From NCBI RefSeq assembly GCF_020618415.1, contig NZ_CP085344.1:1201001-1265000 (forward strand): 64,000 nt of DNA, in the 5' to 3' direction. The position numbers were made by a program, and so were the translations under genes. Below the pieces are notes generated by a model. The model was given only the letters and a program-made list of their open reading frames with translations, was not told where the DNA came from and searched no databases. This document shows positions 35,492-45,381 of the stretch, one piece after another. This stretch comes from Cupriavidus sp. MP-37 (GTDB lineage: Bacteria; Pseudomonadota; Gammaproteobacteria; Burkholderiales; Burkholderiaceae). Position 1 is the stretch's first letter. Each line of letters begins with the position of its first letter.

Positions 35492-36733
35492 TCAGTCGTT
35501 GCCGCCGATGGGCTGCTCGTAGATATAGCGGCGCGACCACGGCAGCGAGTCGGCCTGCAGCCCGGACTTGTGGCACACCACCTGGTAGATCGACATCTTC
35601 TCGGTCTCGAAGGCGTGCGCGCAGCCGGCCAGGTAGACGCGCCAGATACGGTATTTTTTCTCGCCCACCATGCTGCGGATGGTATCGCCGCGCGCCTCGA
35701 AGTTGTCGGCCCAGTGGTGCAGCGTGCGCGCGTAGTGCCGGCGCAGCAGCTCGACGTCGAAGGCTTCCAGGCCGCCTTGCTGCAGCGTGCGCAGCACCAG
35801 CCCGATATGCGGCAGTTCGCCCTGCGGGAACACGTAGCGGTCCATGAACTCGGCGCCGTCCATCGGCGTCGCGCCGTTGTCGGGGTCGGGCGAGGTGATG
35901 CCGTGGTTCATGGCAAAGCCGTCGTCGGCCAGCAGTTCGCGGATGCGGCCGAAGTAGCCGGGCAGGTTGTCCTTGCCCACATGCTCGAACATGCCGACGC
36001 TGGTGATGCGGTCGAAGCTGCCGGTGGTGTCGCGGTAGTCCTGCAGCCGGATCTCGATGCGGTCGGACAGGCCCGCCGCCCTGACACGCTCGGTGGCGAG
36101 GTCGAACTGGTTCTGCGACAGCGTGATGCCGACGCAGCGCGCGCCGAACTTCTGCGCCGCGCGCAGCACCAGCGCGCCCCAGCCGCAGCCGATGTCGAGC
36201 AGCGTCTGGCCCGGCTGCAGCCGGATCTTGGTCAGGATGTGGTCGATCTTCTTGATCTGCGCGGTGGCCAGGTCTTCGTCGCCGTGCTCGAAGTAGGCGC
36301 AGGAGTAGACCATGTTGGGGTCGAGCCAAAGCTGGTAGAAGTCGTTGGAGACGTCGTAGTGGTACTGGATCGACTCCTTGTCTTCCTGCTTGGTATGCGA
36401 GAAGTGCTGCGCCACCTTGTACAGCGCGCCGCCGGCGCGCCGCGTGGCCGCGGCCGAGAAGCCGTAGCCCACCTTGATGATGTCGGCCAGGCGGCCATCG
36501 AAATCGATCTTGCCCTGGACGTACGCCTCGCCCAGGTTGTCCAGGCTGGGGGTCAGCAGCAGCGGCAGGGCCGCGGCTTCGCGCACGGTCAGCGTGACCA
36601 CCGGCTTGTCGAATTGCCCGAGCGGGTATTCACTGCCATTCCACAGCCGCAGGCTGACCGGGAGATTGGCGTTCTCGCGCAGGTCGGCGATCCAGTTGTC
36701 GAGTTGCTTTTCCAGGGTTTGCTTGAAAAACAT
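35492..36733 (-). CDS. Cyclopropane-fatty-acyl-phospholipid synthase family methyltransferase
   Basis: 413 aa. SAM-dependent methyltransferase of the Cfa/CMAS family: SIQYHYDVSNDFYQLWLDPNMVYSCAYFE, SAM motif LLDIGCGWGALVLRAA, ITLSQNQFDLA, and GMFEHVGKDN. Cfa enzymes add a methylene to unsaturated membrane lipids on the inner membrane. The start at 36733 has a very good GGAGGT site (spacing 8); an earlier in-frame ATG at 36763 is unnecessary. The N-terminal part matches the Cfa lipid-binding domain. Confidence 0.92.
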   Translation of the reverse strand: MFFKQTLEKQLDNWIADLRENANLPVSLRLWNGSEYPLGQFDKPVVTLTVREAAALPLLLTPSLDNLGEAYVQGKIDFDGRLADIIKVGYGFSAAATRRAGGALYKVAQHFSHTKQEDKESIQYHYDVSNDFYQLWLDPNMVYSCAYFEHGDEDLATAQIKKIDHILTKIRLQPGQTLLDIGCGWGALVLRAAQKFGARCVGITLSQNQFDLATERVRAAGLSDRIEIRLQDYRDTTGSFDRITSVGMFEHVGKDNLPGYFGRIRELLADDGFAMNHGITSPDPDNGATPMDGAEFMDRYVFPQGELPHIGLVLRTLQQGGLEAFDVELLRRHYARTLHHWADNFEARGDTIRSMVGEKKYRIWRVYLAGCAHAFETEKMSIYQVVCHKSGLQADSLPWSRRYIYEQPIGGND

Positions 36734-36972
36734 GCGCTTTACCTCCCGATGGTTGCGGCACACGCTTCGGCGGACGCATCCGGCAAGGAGAAACTGCGCG
36801 CAAACCTTGCCCGATCCGTCGCGAGCGCTGCAAGAAAAGAGTAGCCAAGCGACGCCTGTCTCACTTTAGTCCAATTCCGCAGCCCGTGCAGCGCACCGCC
36901 GGGAAGACCCTGCCGCCGTCCCGGTAGAGGGGTAGAAGCATCAGCGGACGCGCGCGGCGTCCGCCGGCCAGC

Positions 36973-37611
36973 TCAGGGCGACAGCCGCACGATCTGCCAG
37001 CCCGTGCCGGGCTGGATCCGGTAGGCGATGCGGTCGTGCAGCCGCGACGGCCGCCCCTGCCAGAACTCCAGCGCTGTCGGCACCAGGCGGTAGCCGCCCC
37101 AGTAGGGCGGGCGCGGCGGGTTTTCGCCGAACTTGCTGCGGTATTCCTGTTCGCGCTGCTCGAGCACTTCGCGGCCGGGTACCTCCCGGCTTTGCGCGGA
37201 AGCCCAGGCGCCTACCCTCGAGCCCAGCGGACGCGTGGCGAAATAGGCGTCGCTTTCGTCGTCGGAGACCTTCTCGACGCGGCCTTCGACGCGCACCTGG
37301 CGTTCCAGCTGGACCCAATGGAACAACAGCGCGGCGCGCGGGTTTGCCGCCAGGTCCAGGCCCTTGCGGCTTTCATAGTTGGTGAAGAAGGTAAAGCCGC
37401 GGTCGTCGATGCCCTTGAGCAGCACGATGCGCGCGGAAGGCTGGCCGTCGGCGTCGACCGTGGCCAGGGTCATGGCATTGGGTTCAGGCAGCTTGGCCGT
37501 GACCGCTTCGTCGAACCAGCGCTTGAACTGGCTCATCGGGTCGGGGGCCACGTCGGATTCGGACAGCGCGCCCAGCACATAGGTGCGGCGCAGGTCGGCA
37601 AGTTGGGTCAT
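36973..37611 (-). CDS. pdxH: Pyridoxine/pyridoxamine 5'-phosphate oxidase
   Basis: 212 aa, the usual length. FMN enzyme making pyridoxal phosphate, the cofactor for glyA and kynU in this window. Motifs: [34 protein letters not shown], and the C-terminal signature [13 protein letters not shown] ... RLSP. The start at 37611 ([14 protein letters not shown]) matches PdxH N-termini; a long frame further upstream crosses the MFS gene antisense and is not real. Confidence 0.97.
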   Translation of the reverse strand: MTQLADLRRTYVLGALSESDVAPDPMSQFKRWFDEAVTAKLPEPNAMTLATVDADGQPSARIVLLKGIDDRGFTFFTNYESRKGLDLAANPRAALLFHWVQLERQVRVEGRVEKVSDDESDAYFATRPLGSRVGAWASAQSREVPGREVLEQREQEYRSKFGENPPRPPYWGGYRLVPTALEFWQGRPSRLHDRIAYRIQPGTGWQIVRLSP

Positions 37612-37751
37612 GTCGCAATCATCAGGGAATCGGTCCGGAGGCGCGCTGCGCGCGGGCGCGGGGGGCGCGGGTCCGGCTGATTCGAGTATAGCGAATGCAT
37701 CGGGGGCCGCATTTGCGTGGCGACAAGCGGCAACCAACGGTATCCGCTGCG

Positions 37752-38963
37752 TCACCCGCCGGCAGTGGGTTGCGCCGGCGGCGCCAGCACCTTGCGCCCC
37801 TGGCGCCGCGAATAGTAGCCGGCCGCGCCCATCGCGCCCGCCATCGACAGGAAGATCGGCAGCATGCCCAGCGCCGTGCCGACCACGCCGAAGGTGAGCG
37901 GCCATACCACCTGGCTGGTGTTCAGCACTGCCGAGCGCAGGCCCAGCGCCTCGCCGGCGCGGCCGTGCGGCGACGCGGTGTGCAGGATGTTCATGACGTT
38001 GGGCTGCGCGCTGCCCAGCGCCAGGCCCAGCACGAAGGCCAGTGCGCACATCAGCCAGAAGTGCGCGACGAAGGGGTAGGCCAGGTAGGCCAGCGCGCCG
38101 ACCAGCAGCGCGGCGCGGATGATCTTCCATTCCGACAGCCGGCGCGACACCGCCGGCATCGCCACCCGGATGGCAAAGGTGGCGATGGCGAAAGCGCCCA
38201 GCACCCAGCCGATCGACGACGGCGACAGCCCGATGCGCGAGCCCTGGATCGGGATCAGGAACGCGTGCAGGTCCCACGCGGCCGACAGCACCGCGCTGGC
38301 GACGAAGACCGCGCGCAGTTCGGGATGCTGCAGCAGGTCGAGCGTGGAGTGGCGGGTGCCGTCCGCGATGGCGATGCGCCCGGCGTTGCCGCCGCGCGCG
38401 GGCAGCCGCGGACGCACCCATTGCAGGCCGGCCTGGCCGGCCAGCGCCACCGCCACCAGCACCGCGAAGGCGGGGCGGAAGCCGGCATGCTCGATCACGT
38501 AGCCCATCGCCACCGGCCCGAGCGTGCCGGACACCGACAGCCCCAGCGCATGCCAGGTGTAGTTGCGCAGCCGGGTGGCATCGGTCGAGACCTGCCCGAT
38601 CAGCAACTGCATCGCCACCTGGACCAGCATGAAGCCGACCCCGATCAGCGCGCACGACAGATACAGCGCGCCCAGCTCGTGCCACAGCGCCGGCAGCAGC
38701 GTGCCCGCCACCACCATCAGCGAGCCCGCCATCATCGGCTTGCGCGGGCCGATCTGGTCGATGCGCTTGCCGGCGCGGATCGCCAGCAGCATCGGCAGCA
38801 GCGCGTACAGCGACATCAGCACGCCGAGCGTGACGGTGGAGGCCTTGAGGGAAATCGCGAACAGCGACACCACCACGCGGCTGGCATTGAAGGCCACGTG
38901 GTTGCACACCGTCAGTGCGATCAGCCAGGTGATCGGCGGGACGGCGGCATGCGTCAGCGTCAT
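37752..38963 (-). CDS. MFS transporter
   Basis: 403 aa with twelve hydrophobic segments. The loop between helices 2 and 3 carries the MFS signature in the form [13 protein letters not shown]. The closest types are drug/metabolite exporters. Substrate unknown. It lies 140 bp upstream of pdxH on the same strand. Confidence 0.88.
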   Translation of the reverse strand: MTLTHAAVPPITWLIALTVCNHVAFNASRVVVSLFAISLKASTVTLGVLMSLYALLPMLLAIRAGKRIDQIGPRKPMMAGSLMVVAGTLLPALWHELGALYLSCALIGVGFMLVQVAMQLLIGQVSTDATRLRNYTWHALGLSVSGTLGPVAMGYVIEHAGFRPAFAVLVAVALAGQAGLQWVRPRLPARGGNAGRIAIADGTRHSTLDLLQHPELRAVFVASAVLSAAWDLHAFLIPIQGSRIGLSPSSIGWVLGAFAIATFAIRVAMPAVSRRLSEWKIIRAALLVGALAYLAYPFVAHFWLMCALAFVLGLALGSAQPNVMNILHTASPHGRAGEALGLRSAVLNTSQVVWPLTFGVVGTALGMLPIFLSMAGAMGAAGYYSRRQGRKVLAPPAQPTAGG

Positions 38964-39277
38964 GGGGCGGGGCGGGGCGTTGGTGGACCGCGCCTGATGC
39001 CGGCGGGGAGCCGTACCAGGCGAGGCAAATCAGGGAAAAAGGCTGCAAAACAGGCAGCAAAAACAAAGGGCGGCCGCGGCCGCGCCTTTTCAAGGATGCC
39101 ACACGGGCGAGCCCGCGTCGCAGCCAATGCTTGCCATGCTTAGGCTTCTTGTAAATGGCCGTTTAATTATGCGCCTGACCGTGTCGCGGCACAACGACTA
39201 CGTGCGTCAACTTGCCGCAGCGGCGCCAAGTGTTGCGATTTTGTTTAATCCGCGCCGGTGCCGGGCGGCGCCGGGAC
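38964..39277. other. Intergenic stretch with one hairpin
   Basis: 314 bp between the MFS gene start and the AsmA gene end. Apart from the hairpin at 39065-39090 no gene, promoter pair or repeat was recognised. It is more AT-rich around 39040-39070 and 39130-39260. Confidence 0.4.
39065..39090. terminator. Hairpin terminator downstream of asmA-like gene
   Basis: AAAGGGCGGC / GCCGCGCCTTTT hairpin with A-rich and T-rich flanks on its two sides, so it could end transcription on either strand. On the minus strand it would end the AsmA transcript, about 190 bp after the stop. Confidence 0.55.
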
Positions 39278-41617
39278 TCAGCCGCCCTGGTAGAACGACC
39301 GGTCGTTGGTCGGACGCTGCGGCGGCGGGCGCTGACCCCCGGGACGGGCCGGCTCGCGCGGGCTGGCGGCGGGCTTGCCGGGACGCGCCGCGGCGGCCGG
39401 TGCACCGGGCCGGCTCGCAGTGGCTGCTGCGCCGCCGCTGCCGGTCGGCGCCGCTGCTGCCTTCGGGTCCTTGTAGGTCTTGCCCGGCGGCGGCGCGGTG
39501 GGGCGCTTGCGCAGTTCGGCCAGCAGCTTGGCGCACTGCGAGTCGTCGCCGCCCGGCGAAATGTCCAGCAGCGGCAGCACCGCGGTGGCAACCGGCGCCA
39601 GCAGCGCCAGCGACAGCGCGCCGCCGGCACGCAGCGCCAGCACGCCGATATCGGGGCTGACGCGCGGGTCCTTCATGGTGCCGCCGACATACAGCGGCGA
39701 GCGCAGCGAGAAGATGCGCAGGCCCTTGGAGTCGGGGTGGATGGTCAGCGCCAGCCGCTCGCTGCGCAGGTCGATGCCGCCGGTGGTCTCGATCACCGCA
39801 TCTTGCGTGTCGAGCACGAAGGTGCGCGCGCGCGCCACGCCGTCGGTCATGGCGAAGTCGCTGACGCCGCAGTTGATCTGGACCGGCTTGTCGCCGAACA
39901 GCTTCGACACCACCAGGCTACCGACATTCAGGCCGATGGCCTCGAGCAGGAACTTGCTGACCGTGCCGTTCTCGACCAGCAGCCGCGCCTCGCCGTTGGA
40001 CGAACCCAGCAGCGCCGCCACGGAATTGCCGGTGGCCGACAGCTTGGCGCTGCCGTTGAGTTCGCCGATGCTGGCGCGCATCAGGTCGATGGTCGGGAAC
40101 AGCTGCTTGAGCTTCATGCGCCGCGCCTTCAGGTCGATCATTGCGCCCATGGGCTCGCGCTTGCCGTCGAGCCGCAGCGTCGACACCAGGTTGCCGCCCG
40201 CCACGCCAAAGTTGAGCGGATCCAGCAGCAGCACGCCGTCCTGCAGCTTCAGGTGCGTGACCAGGTCGGTGATCGGCAACTCGACATCGCGGATGATGCG
40301 CTTGCCGGTGAAGTGCACGTCGGCGTCGATCTCGTCCCAGCGCTCGGTGCGGAACGGCGCCACCGGCAGTGCCTTGTCCGCCGGCTGGGCCACCGGGCTG
40401 TCCTTGGCCGGGCGGCCGGGCTTGGCGTCGGCGCCGATCAGCGGGGCCAGGTCGACGAAGCGCAGCTGGTTGGACACCAGGTTGCCGGCCAGCAGCGGGC
40501 GCGGGTCGCGCTTGGTGAAGGTGAGCGTCCCGGACAGGTCGCTGCCGCCGACGCGGCCCGTGAACTTTTGGTACTCGTAGATCGAGCCTTCCTTGCGCAG
40601 CGTCGCCATCAGCCGGCCACGGGTCTGGTACGGCGGCGTCGACGGCAGCACCACGCCGGTCAGCGCGTAGAGCTTCGCCATGCTGTCGCCGGCCAGGGTC
40701 AGGTGCACGTCCAGCGCCGCCAGGTGCGCCGGATTGGTGACCGTGCCTTCGATCTGGGCGCGCGTGCTGCCCACGCGCACATCCGCCTGGATCGGGAACG
40801 GCACGTCGGTATTGCGCAGGCTCAGCACCGTGCCGGCCTTGCCGCTGGCGTTGATGGTGGCCTCGTTGTAGCGTCCGGTCGCTTTCCAGCGCACGCCATA
40901 GCGGCCGTCGGCGCCATTGGCAGGCGCCGCGGAGGCCGGGCTGCCGGCGGGTGGCGCCGAGGCCGCCTGCGCGGCACTGCCGGGCGGCCCGGGCGGCACG
41001 GCCGAGGCCTGCGGCCCGACCAGCGCGCCGTCGCGCGCCTTGTCATAGAGCGGTGCGTTGCCGATGGTGTCGAGTTCCGCCTGCAGCGAGATCTTCTTGA
41101 GCTGGTCGGTCAGCGCCAGGTTGCCGCGCGCCAGCACCACCTCGCCGATATCCAGCTGCCATTTCGAAGTGCCCTCCTTGGGGCCGGTGTCGAAGGTCCA
41201 GTTGTTGCGGCTGTCGGCGAGGCGCTCCAGCCATACCGCCGGGCTGTCGATGACGATGGTCGGCACCGCGATCTCGTTGGCCAGCAGCGGCAGCGGGCGC
41301 AGCACGAAGATCAGCTCGCGCACGGTTGCCATATTGGGCTGCGCGGCCCAGTCCGGGTTGCCGACGGTGATGTCGCGCGCCGACAGCCGCGGCCACGGCA
41401 CCAGCGTGCGCCAGCCCTTCTCGCCCTCGCCGCGGCGCCAGGTCACGGTCAGGTCGCCGTTGATGGCAAAGGGGCGGCCGATGGCTTCGGAGACGCGGTC
41501 GTTGAGCCAGGGCTTGATCCGGTTCCAGTCGAAGGTCAGGATCACGACCACCAGCAGCGCGATCAGCGCGATTGGTGTCAGGACACTCCACAGAACGACC
41601 TTGCGGCGCACGGGCAT
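39278..41617 (-). CDS. AsmA family protein
   Basis: 779 aa. An N-terminal membrane anchor (about residues 8-32) is followed by a long periplasmic AsmA-type beta-rich region: FDWNRIKPWLNDRVSEAIGRPFAI, the RLSARDITVGNPDWA motif, and a C-terminal AsmA_2-like part ending near residue 710; the last 70 residues are Pro/Ala/Arg-rich. AsmA proteins resemble bridge-like lipid transporters acting between inner and outer membrane. The start at 41617 has AGGAG (spacing 8). Confidence 0.9.
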   Translation of the reverse strand: MPVRRKVVLWSVLTPIALIALLVVVILTFDWNRIKPWLNDRVSEAIGRPFAINGDLTVTWRRGEGEKGWRTLVPWPRLSARDITVGNPDWAAQPNMATVRELIFVLRPLPLLANEIAVPTIVIDSPAVWLERLADSRNNWTFDTGPKEGTSKWQLDIGEVVLARGNLALTDQLKKISLQAELDTIGNAPLYDKARDGALVGPQASAVPPGPPGSAAQAASAPPAGSPASAAPANGADGRYGVRWKATGRYNEATINASGKAGTVLSLRNTDVPFPIQADVRVGSTRAQIEGTVTNPAHLAALDVHLTLAGDSMAKLYALTGVVLPSTPPYQTRGRLMATLRKEGSIYEYQKFTGRVGGSDLSGTLTFTKRDPRPLLAGNLVSNQLRFVDLAPLIGADAKPGRPAKDSPVAQPADKALPVAPFRTERWDEIDADVHFTGKRIIRDVELPITDLVTHLKLQDGVLLLDPLNFGVAGGNLVSTLRLDGKREPMGAMIDLKARRMKLKQLFPTIDLMRASIGELNGSAKLSATGNSVAALLGSSNGEARLLVENGTVSKFLLEAIGLNVGSLVVSKLFGDKPVQINCGVSDFAMTDGVARARTFVLDTQDAVIETTGGIDLRSERLALTIHPDSKGLRIFSLRSPLYVGGTMKDPRVSPDIGVLALRAGGALSLALLAPVATAVLPLLDISPGGDDSQCAKLLAELRKRPTAPPPGKTYKDPKAAAAPTGSGGAAATASRPGAPAAAARPGKPAASPREPARPGGQRPPPQRPTNDRSFYQGG

Positions 41618-41826
41618 GAGGCGGGCTCCTCGCTGGCGGGGCGGAGGCCCGTGGAACCCGCGCGGGGTGGCGCGGCGAACGGACCACTGCAGGTCTATTG
41701 TATAGTTGCGCGCTTCCCGTCCTTGTCGGGCACTGGCTGACATCGCCGCCGGAAAACGCCGGATTTTTCTGCCCCGGCGTGGCCTGTCCCGGCGCCGCCG
41801 GCGTCCCGCGATCCGCTCCAATTCTT

Positions 41827-42696
41827 ATGAACGATGCCGCACACGAGCTCGCTGGCCTGCCCGAGCCGCTGACCCACGAAAGCCCGGCCGACGACGACTA
41901 CCACCGTCGTTTCGGCGGCGTGGCGCGGCTGTATGGCGCCGCCGGGCTGGCCCGGCTGGAGGCGGCGAGCGTGTGCGTGGTCGGCATCGGCGGGGTCGGC
42001 AGCTGGGCTGCCGAGGCGCTGGCGCGCAACGCGGTGGGCCGCATCACGCTGATCGACCTGGACCATATCGCGCTGTCCAACACCAACCGCCAGATCCATG
42101 CGCTGGGCGACGCCTACGGGCGTGCCAAGGTCGAGGCCATGGCCGAGCGCATCGTCGCCATCAATCCGCGTTGCCGCGTGACCCAGGTCGACGACTTCGT
42201 CACCGCCGACAACGTGCCGGAGCTGCTCGGCGCCGGCTATGACTATGTGATCGACGCCATCGATGCGGTGCGGGTCAAGACCGCCATGCTGGGCTGGGCA
42301 CGGCGCCAGGGCGTGCCGGTGATCACCTGCGGCGGCGCCGGCGGCCAGCTCGACCCCACGCGCGTGCGCATCGACGACCTCGCGCGCACGATCCAGGATC
42401 CGCTGCTGTCCAAGGTGCGCGCCGGCCTGCGCAAGCAGTGGGGCTTTACCCGCGACCCGAAAAAGAAGTTTGGCATCGCCGCGGTCTATTCGGACGAGCC
42501 GCTGCAATACCCCGAGCCCGAGCAGCAGGCCTGCGAGATCGACGAGGCACCGCCGCTGGAAACGCCATCCGGCGCGGCCGCCGCACGCGGGCCGCAAGGG
42601 CTGGCCTGCGCCGGCTTCGGCTCGTCGGTGGCGGTGACGGCGGTGTTCGGCTTGGTCGCGGCGTCGGCGGTGATCGGCGCGATTGCGCGCGGCTGA
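41827..42696 (+). CDS. tcdA: tRNA threonylcarbamoyladenosine dehydratase TcdA
   Basis: 289 aa ThiF/E1-like enzyme. ATP-dependent cyclisation of t6A37 to ct6A37 in ANN-decoding tRNAs. Nucleotide site GIGGVGSWAAEALARNAVG, DLDHIALSNTNRQIHAL, and the family stretch ITCGGAGGQLDPTRV. The C-terminal hydrophobic tail is usual for membrane-associated TcdA. The ribosome site is weak. A modified lysine tRNA such as the one at 15.5 kb is among its expected substrates. Confidence 0.93.
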   Translation: MNDAAHELAGLPEPLTHESPADDDYHRRFGGVARLYGAAGLARLEAASVCVVGIGGVGSWAAEALARNAVGRITLIDLDHIALSNTNRQIHALGDAYGRAKVEAMAERIVAINPRCRVTQVDDFVTADNVPELLGAGYDYVIDAIDAVRVKTAMLGWARRQGVPVITCGGAGGQLDPTRVRIDDLARTIQDPLLSKVRAGLRKQWGFTRDPKKKFGIAAVYSDEPLQYPEPEQQACEIDEAPPLETPSGAAAARGPQGLACAGFGSSVAVTAVFGLVAASAVIGAIARG

Positions 42697-42714
42697 GCCT
42701 GTGCGCCGCGCCGT

Positions 42715-43293
42715 TCAGGCGCTCAGGGCGCGCAGCAGCGCGTCGATCTGGGCCTCGCCCGGGGCCTGGTTGTCGAAAAAGATCAGCTCCGGATAGTCGG
42801 CGGGCGCGGGCATGAAGCGCCGGGTCCGGTACGCGTCCCAGTGCGCCAGCTTGTAGGCATCGTTGGGGTTGCCGCGCCGGATGATGCGCGCGTGGGCCTC
42901 GTCCTCGGGCAGGTGGACCCAGACCGTGCGCACCGTGGTGCCGGCGGGCACGCGCAGCCAGTCCGGGTCGTTCAGCAGGTGGGCGCGGACCTCGCGCGAC
43001 AGCGGGCCGATCACGATGACGCTGATGCCCAGCGCCAGGTTCTCGCGCGCGGTGTCGAGCAGGCCCTGGTATTCGGGGTCGCGCAGGTGGTCGAGGTAGG
43101 CGGGGCTGTCGCGGTCGTTGGGGTCGCCGGTGATCGCAGCCATGGCCGCGGCGCTGTAGCGGCCATACAGCGTGTCCTTGTCGAGCAGGCAGAACGGCTC
43201 GCCGGTGGCCTGCATCAGCGGGCCGATCAGGCGGTGGGCGAGGGTGGTCTTGCCGGTGCCGGCATGGCCGCAGAAGAAGATCAGTCGTGGCAT
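42715..43293 (-). CDS. P-loop ATPase/kinase of unknown substrate
   Basis: 192 aa. Walker A GHAGTGKTT at residues 9-17, a Walker-B-like hydrophobic strand ending SVIVIGPLSREVR, and an Arg-rich lid region (ARIIRRGNPNDAYKLAHWDAY). It resembles small-molecule kinases of the gluconokinase/AAA_33 type. The substrate cannot be told. The start at 43293 is preferred since it puts the P-loop near the N-terminus. Confidence 0.8.
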   Translation of the reverse strand: MPRLIFFCGHAGTGKTTLAHRLIGPLMQATGEPFCLLDKDTLYGRYSAAAMAAITGDPNDRDSPAYLDHLRDPEYQGLLDTARENLALGISVIVIGPLSREVRAHLLNDPDWLRVPAGTTVRTVWVHLPEDEAHARIIRRGNPNDAYKLAHWDAYRTRRFMPAPADYPELIFFDNQAPGEAQIDALLRALSA

Positions 43294-43426
43294 GAGCGAA
43301 AGACGATAGGGGTGACGGACCGGCCGCATTGCCGACAGCATACCCTGCTCGCTTGCGCCAGATCAGGCCCGGGTCGCGCCGATTCGGTATCCTTGCCGTT
43401 TTTCTGCACGCTTGCCGCCGCTTCCC

Positions 43427-43867
43427 ATGGACGCCAAAGACCAGCTTTCCTCCGCCGGCCTGCCGGACCACCTGCACCTGGGCGAACCGGTCACCGATGC
43501 CACCCACGCCGAGTTCGTGCAGCTGCTGGCGGCGGTCGCCAGCGCCGACGACGACGCTTTCCTGGCGGCGATGGACGCGTGGATCGACCACACCCGCCAT
43601 CATTTCGCCCAGGAAGAGCAGTGGATGGAGGCGATGGGCTTCGGCCCGCGCCATTGCCACGCGGGCGAGCACCAGCAGGTGCTGGCGGTGGCCGTCGCGG
43701 TGCGCGACAAGGTGCACAGCGATGCCGAGTTCCAGCTGGGGCGCCGGCTGGTGGCCGAGCTGTCAGGCTGGTTCGACCATCACGTCAAGTCGATGGACGC
43801 GATGATGGTCGAACATATGCGCGAGAACGGCTTCACGCTGATCGAAGGTCCGGCCACGGCGGCGTGA
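43427..43867 (+). CDS. Bacteriohemerythrin
   Basis: 146 aa four-helix diiron oxygen-binding protein. Ligand pattern: H27, H58/H59 and E63 (HTRHHFAQEEQW), H78 and H82 (HAGEH), and H119-x4-D124 (DHHVKSMD). Single-domain hemerythrins store or carry oxygen, or sense it. Transcribed alone, between two minus-strand genes. Confidence 0.9.
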   Translation: MDAKDQLSSAGLPDHLHLGEPVTDATHAEFVQLLAAVASADDDAFLAAMDAWIDHTRHHFAQEEQWMEAMGFGPRHCHAGEHQQVLAVAVAVRDKVHSDAEFQLGRRLVAELSGWFDHHVKSMDAMMVEHMRENGFTLIEGPATAA

Positions 43868-43885
43868 TTGCCGCAGGCGTGGCGC

Positions 43886-44263
43886 TCAGGCCGGGCGCGC
43901 CGCGTCGCGGTCGATCACCACGAAGTACTTGCGCACCGGGTCCAGCACCTGGAACACGCCGGTAAAGCCGCCCGGGATCACGCAGGCATCGCCGGGGCCG
44001 AATTCGCTGGCCTGGCCGCTGTCGTCGCTGATGCGGATGCGGCCGCTGATGACGTGGAAGAACTCTTCCTTGCCCGCCGGGAAGGCGATGCGCCACGCGC
44101 CCGGCTCGCACGCCCAGATACCGCAATCGAAATCGCCATGCTGCGCGCTGTAGTGCGTCCAGGTGGTGCGGTCCGGATTGCCCGACACCAGCCGGTCGGG
44201 GCGTGGACGGTCGTGGCTGGGGGCAGGTTCGGTGTTGAAGTCGATCAGGCGGGGCGCGGTCAT
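43886..44263 (-). CDS. Cupin domain protein
   Basis: 125 aa, one cupin barrel: GIWACEPGAWRIAF, GKEEFFHVISGRIRISD, then FGPGDACVIPGGFTGVFQVLDPVRKYFVV. This resembles the DUF861/EutQ-like cupins, whose function is generally undefined. The second motif has a conserved PGGFTGVF stretch. Convergent with the hemerythrin gene. Confidence 0.85.
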   Translation of the reverse strand: MTAPRLIDFNTEPAPSHDRPRPDRLVSGNPDRTTWTHYSAQHGDFDCGIWACEPGAWRIAFPAGKEEFFHVISGRIRISDDSGQASEFGPGDACVIPGGFTGVFQVLDPVRKYFVVIDRDAARPA

Positions 44264-44334
44264 GGCAGCGGGTGAACGGGGAATGCGGTGGAACCGGGAG
44301 TCCGCCAGTTTACCGCGCCGGACCCGCATCGCCG

Positions 44335-45186
44335 TCAGTTCAGCGACGTGCTCAGCTGGCGGCGCCAGCGCGACACCACCTCGGGCCGGTCGGCCAGCAT
44401 CTCGAATACCGACAGCATGGTGCGGCGGCCGATATCGTCCTCGAAGCCGCGGTCGGTGCGCACGATCGCCAGCAACTGTTCCAGCGCCGGCTCGTATTGC
44501 TGCTGCGCGATCATCAGCCGCGCCAGGTCCAGGCGCGCGGCGAGGTCGCGCGGATCGGCGTCGATGCGGCTGGCCAGGGTGGCCGCATCGGGCAGGCCGG
44601 CGGCGTTCTCCATCGCTTCGATGCGCGTGCGCAGCGCGCCGTAGCCAGCTTCCTGTTCCGCGCGCGGCGACAGCGCCGCGAACTCGGCGCGGGCCCGGTC
44701 GACGGCGTTGCCGTCGAGCAGGAAGCCGATATAGGCCAGGCGCGCGGCATCGGCTTCCGGATCCGCCGCGATCGCGTCGGCGAACAGGGTCTCGGCGCCG
44801 TCGCGGTTGCCCGCGGCCGCCAGTTCCAGCGCCTGGGCCAGCGGCGAGCCGGCCTGGGCCTGTCCCGGCGCCAGCCGGCCCAGGAACTCGCGCAGGCCCG
44901 ATTCCGGCAGCACGCCGATAAACTGGTCCACTGCCTGGCCGTCGGCAATCGCCACCACATGCGGGATGCTGCGTACGCCGAAGTGCGCGGCCAGCTCCTG
45001 GTTTTCGTCGACATTGACCTTGACCAGCTTCCACTGGCCGTCCGCCTCGGCTTCCAGGCGTTCCAGCATGGGGCCCAGCGTGCGGCACGGGCCGCACCAC
45101 GGGGCCCAGAAATCGACCAGCACGGGCATCTGGCGCGAGGCGTCGATCACTTCGGTTTCAAAATTCTGCAGGGTGACGTCGCTCAT
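44335..45186 (-). CDS. cnoX: Thioredoxin-TPR chaperedoxin, CnoX (YbbN) family
   Basis: 283 aa: an N-terminal thioredoxin domain with active site W30-C31-G-P-C34 (residues about 1-110), then a TPR-like helical domain (about 115-283). CnoX proteins hold unfolding proteins under oxidative stress and hand them to GroEL. E. coli CnoX has lost the thioredoxin motif (SQHC), whereas this protein keeps a canonical CGPC, so it probably also has redox activity, as reported for other CnoX members. No operon partner. Confidence 0.88.
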   Translation of the reverse strand: MSDVTLQNFETEVIDASRQMPVLVDFWAPWCGPCRTLGPMLERLEAEADGQWKLVKVNVDENQELAAHFGVRSIPHVVAIADGQAVDQFIGVLPESGLREFLGRLAPGQAQAGSPLAQALELAAAGNRDGAETLFADAIAADPEADAARLAYIGFLLDGNAVDRARAEFAALSPRAEQEAGYGALRTRIEAMENAAGLPDAATLASRIDADPRDLAARLDLARLMIAQQQYEPALEQLLAIVRTDRGFEDDIGRRTMLSVFEMLADRPEVVSRWRRQLSTSLN

Positions 45187-45302
45187 GGGGAATCCTGGAG
45201 GGGAGAGGGATGGGAATCGATATTCCCCTATTGTGAGGGCGAAGGCGCCGAATGCAACGCCGGATGCCGTCGGCGGACCGCCGCGATGCGGGAAGTCACC
45301 GG

Positions 45303-45331
45303 TTGAAAATAGAACGATCGTTCGGTTATAG
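45303..45331 (+). promoter_or_regulatory. Promoter with embedded TetR-type operator for the acyl-CoA ligase
   Basis: TTGAAA (45303-45308), a 17-bp spacer and TTATAG (45326-45331). The spacer contains a perfect 12-bp palindrome GAACGATCGTTC (45312-45323) of the kind bound by TetR-family repressors. Binding would directly block RNA polymerase. The repressor gene is not adjacent. Confidence 0.75.
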
Positions 45332-45381
45332 TCCTTGACCAGACGACAGACCCGGTCCGCGAGACCGCACAGGAGACCTCC

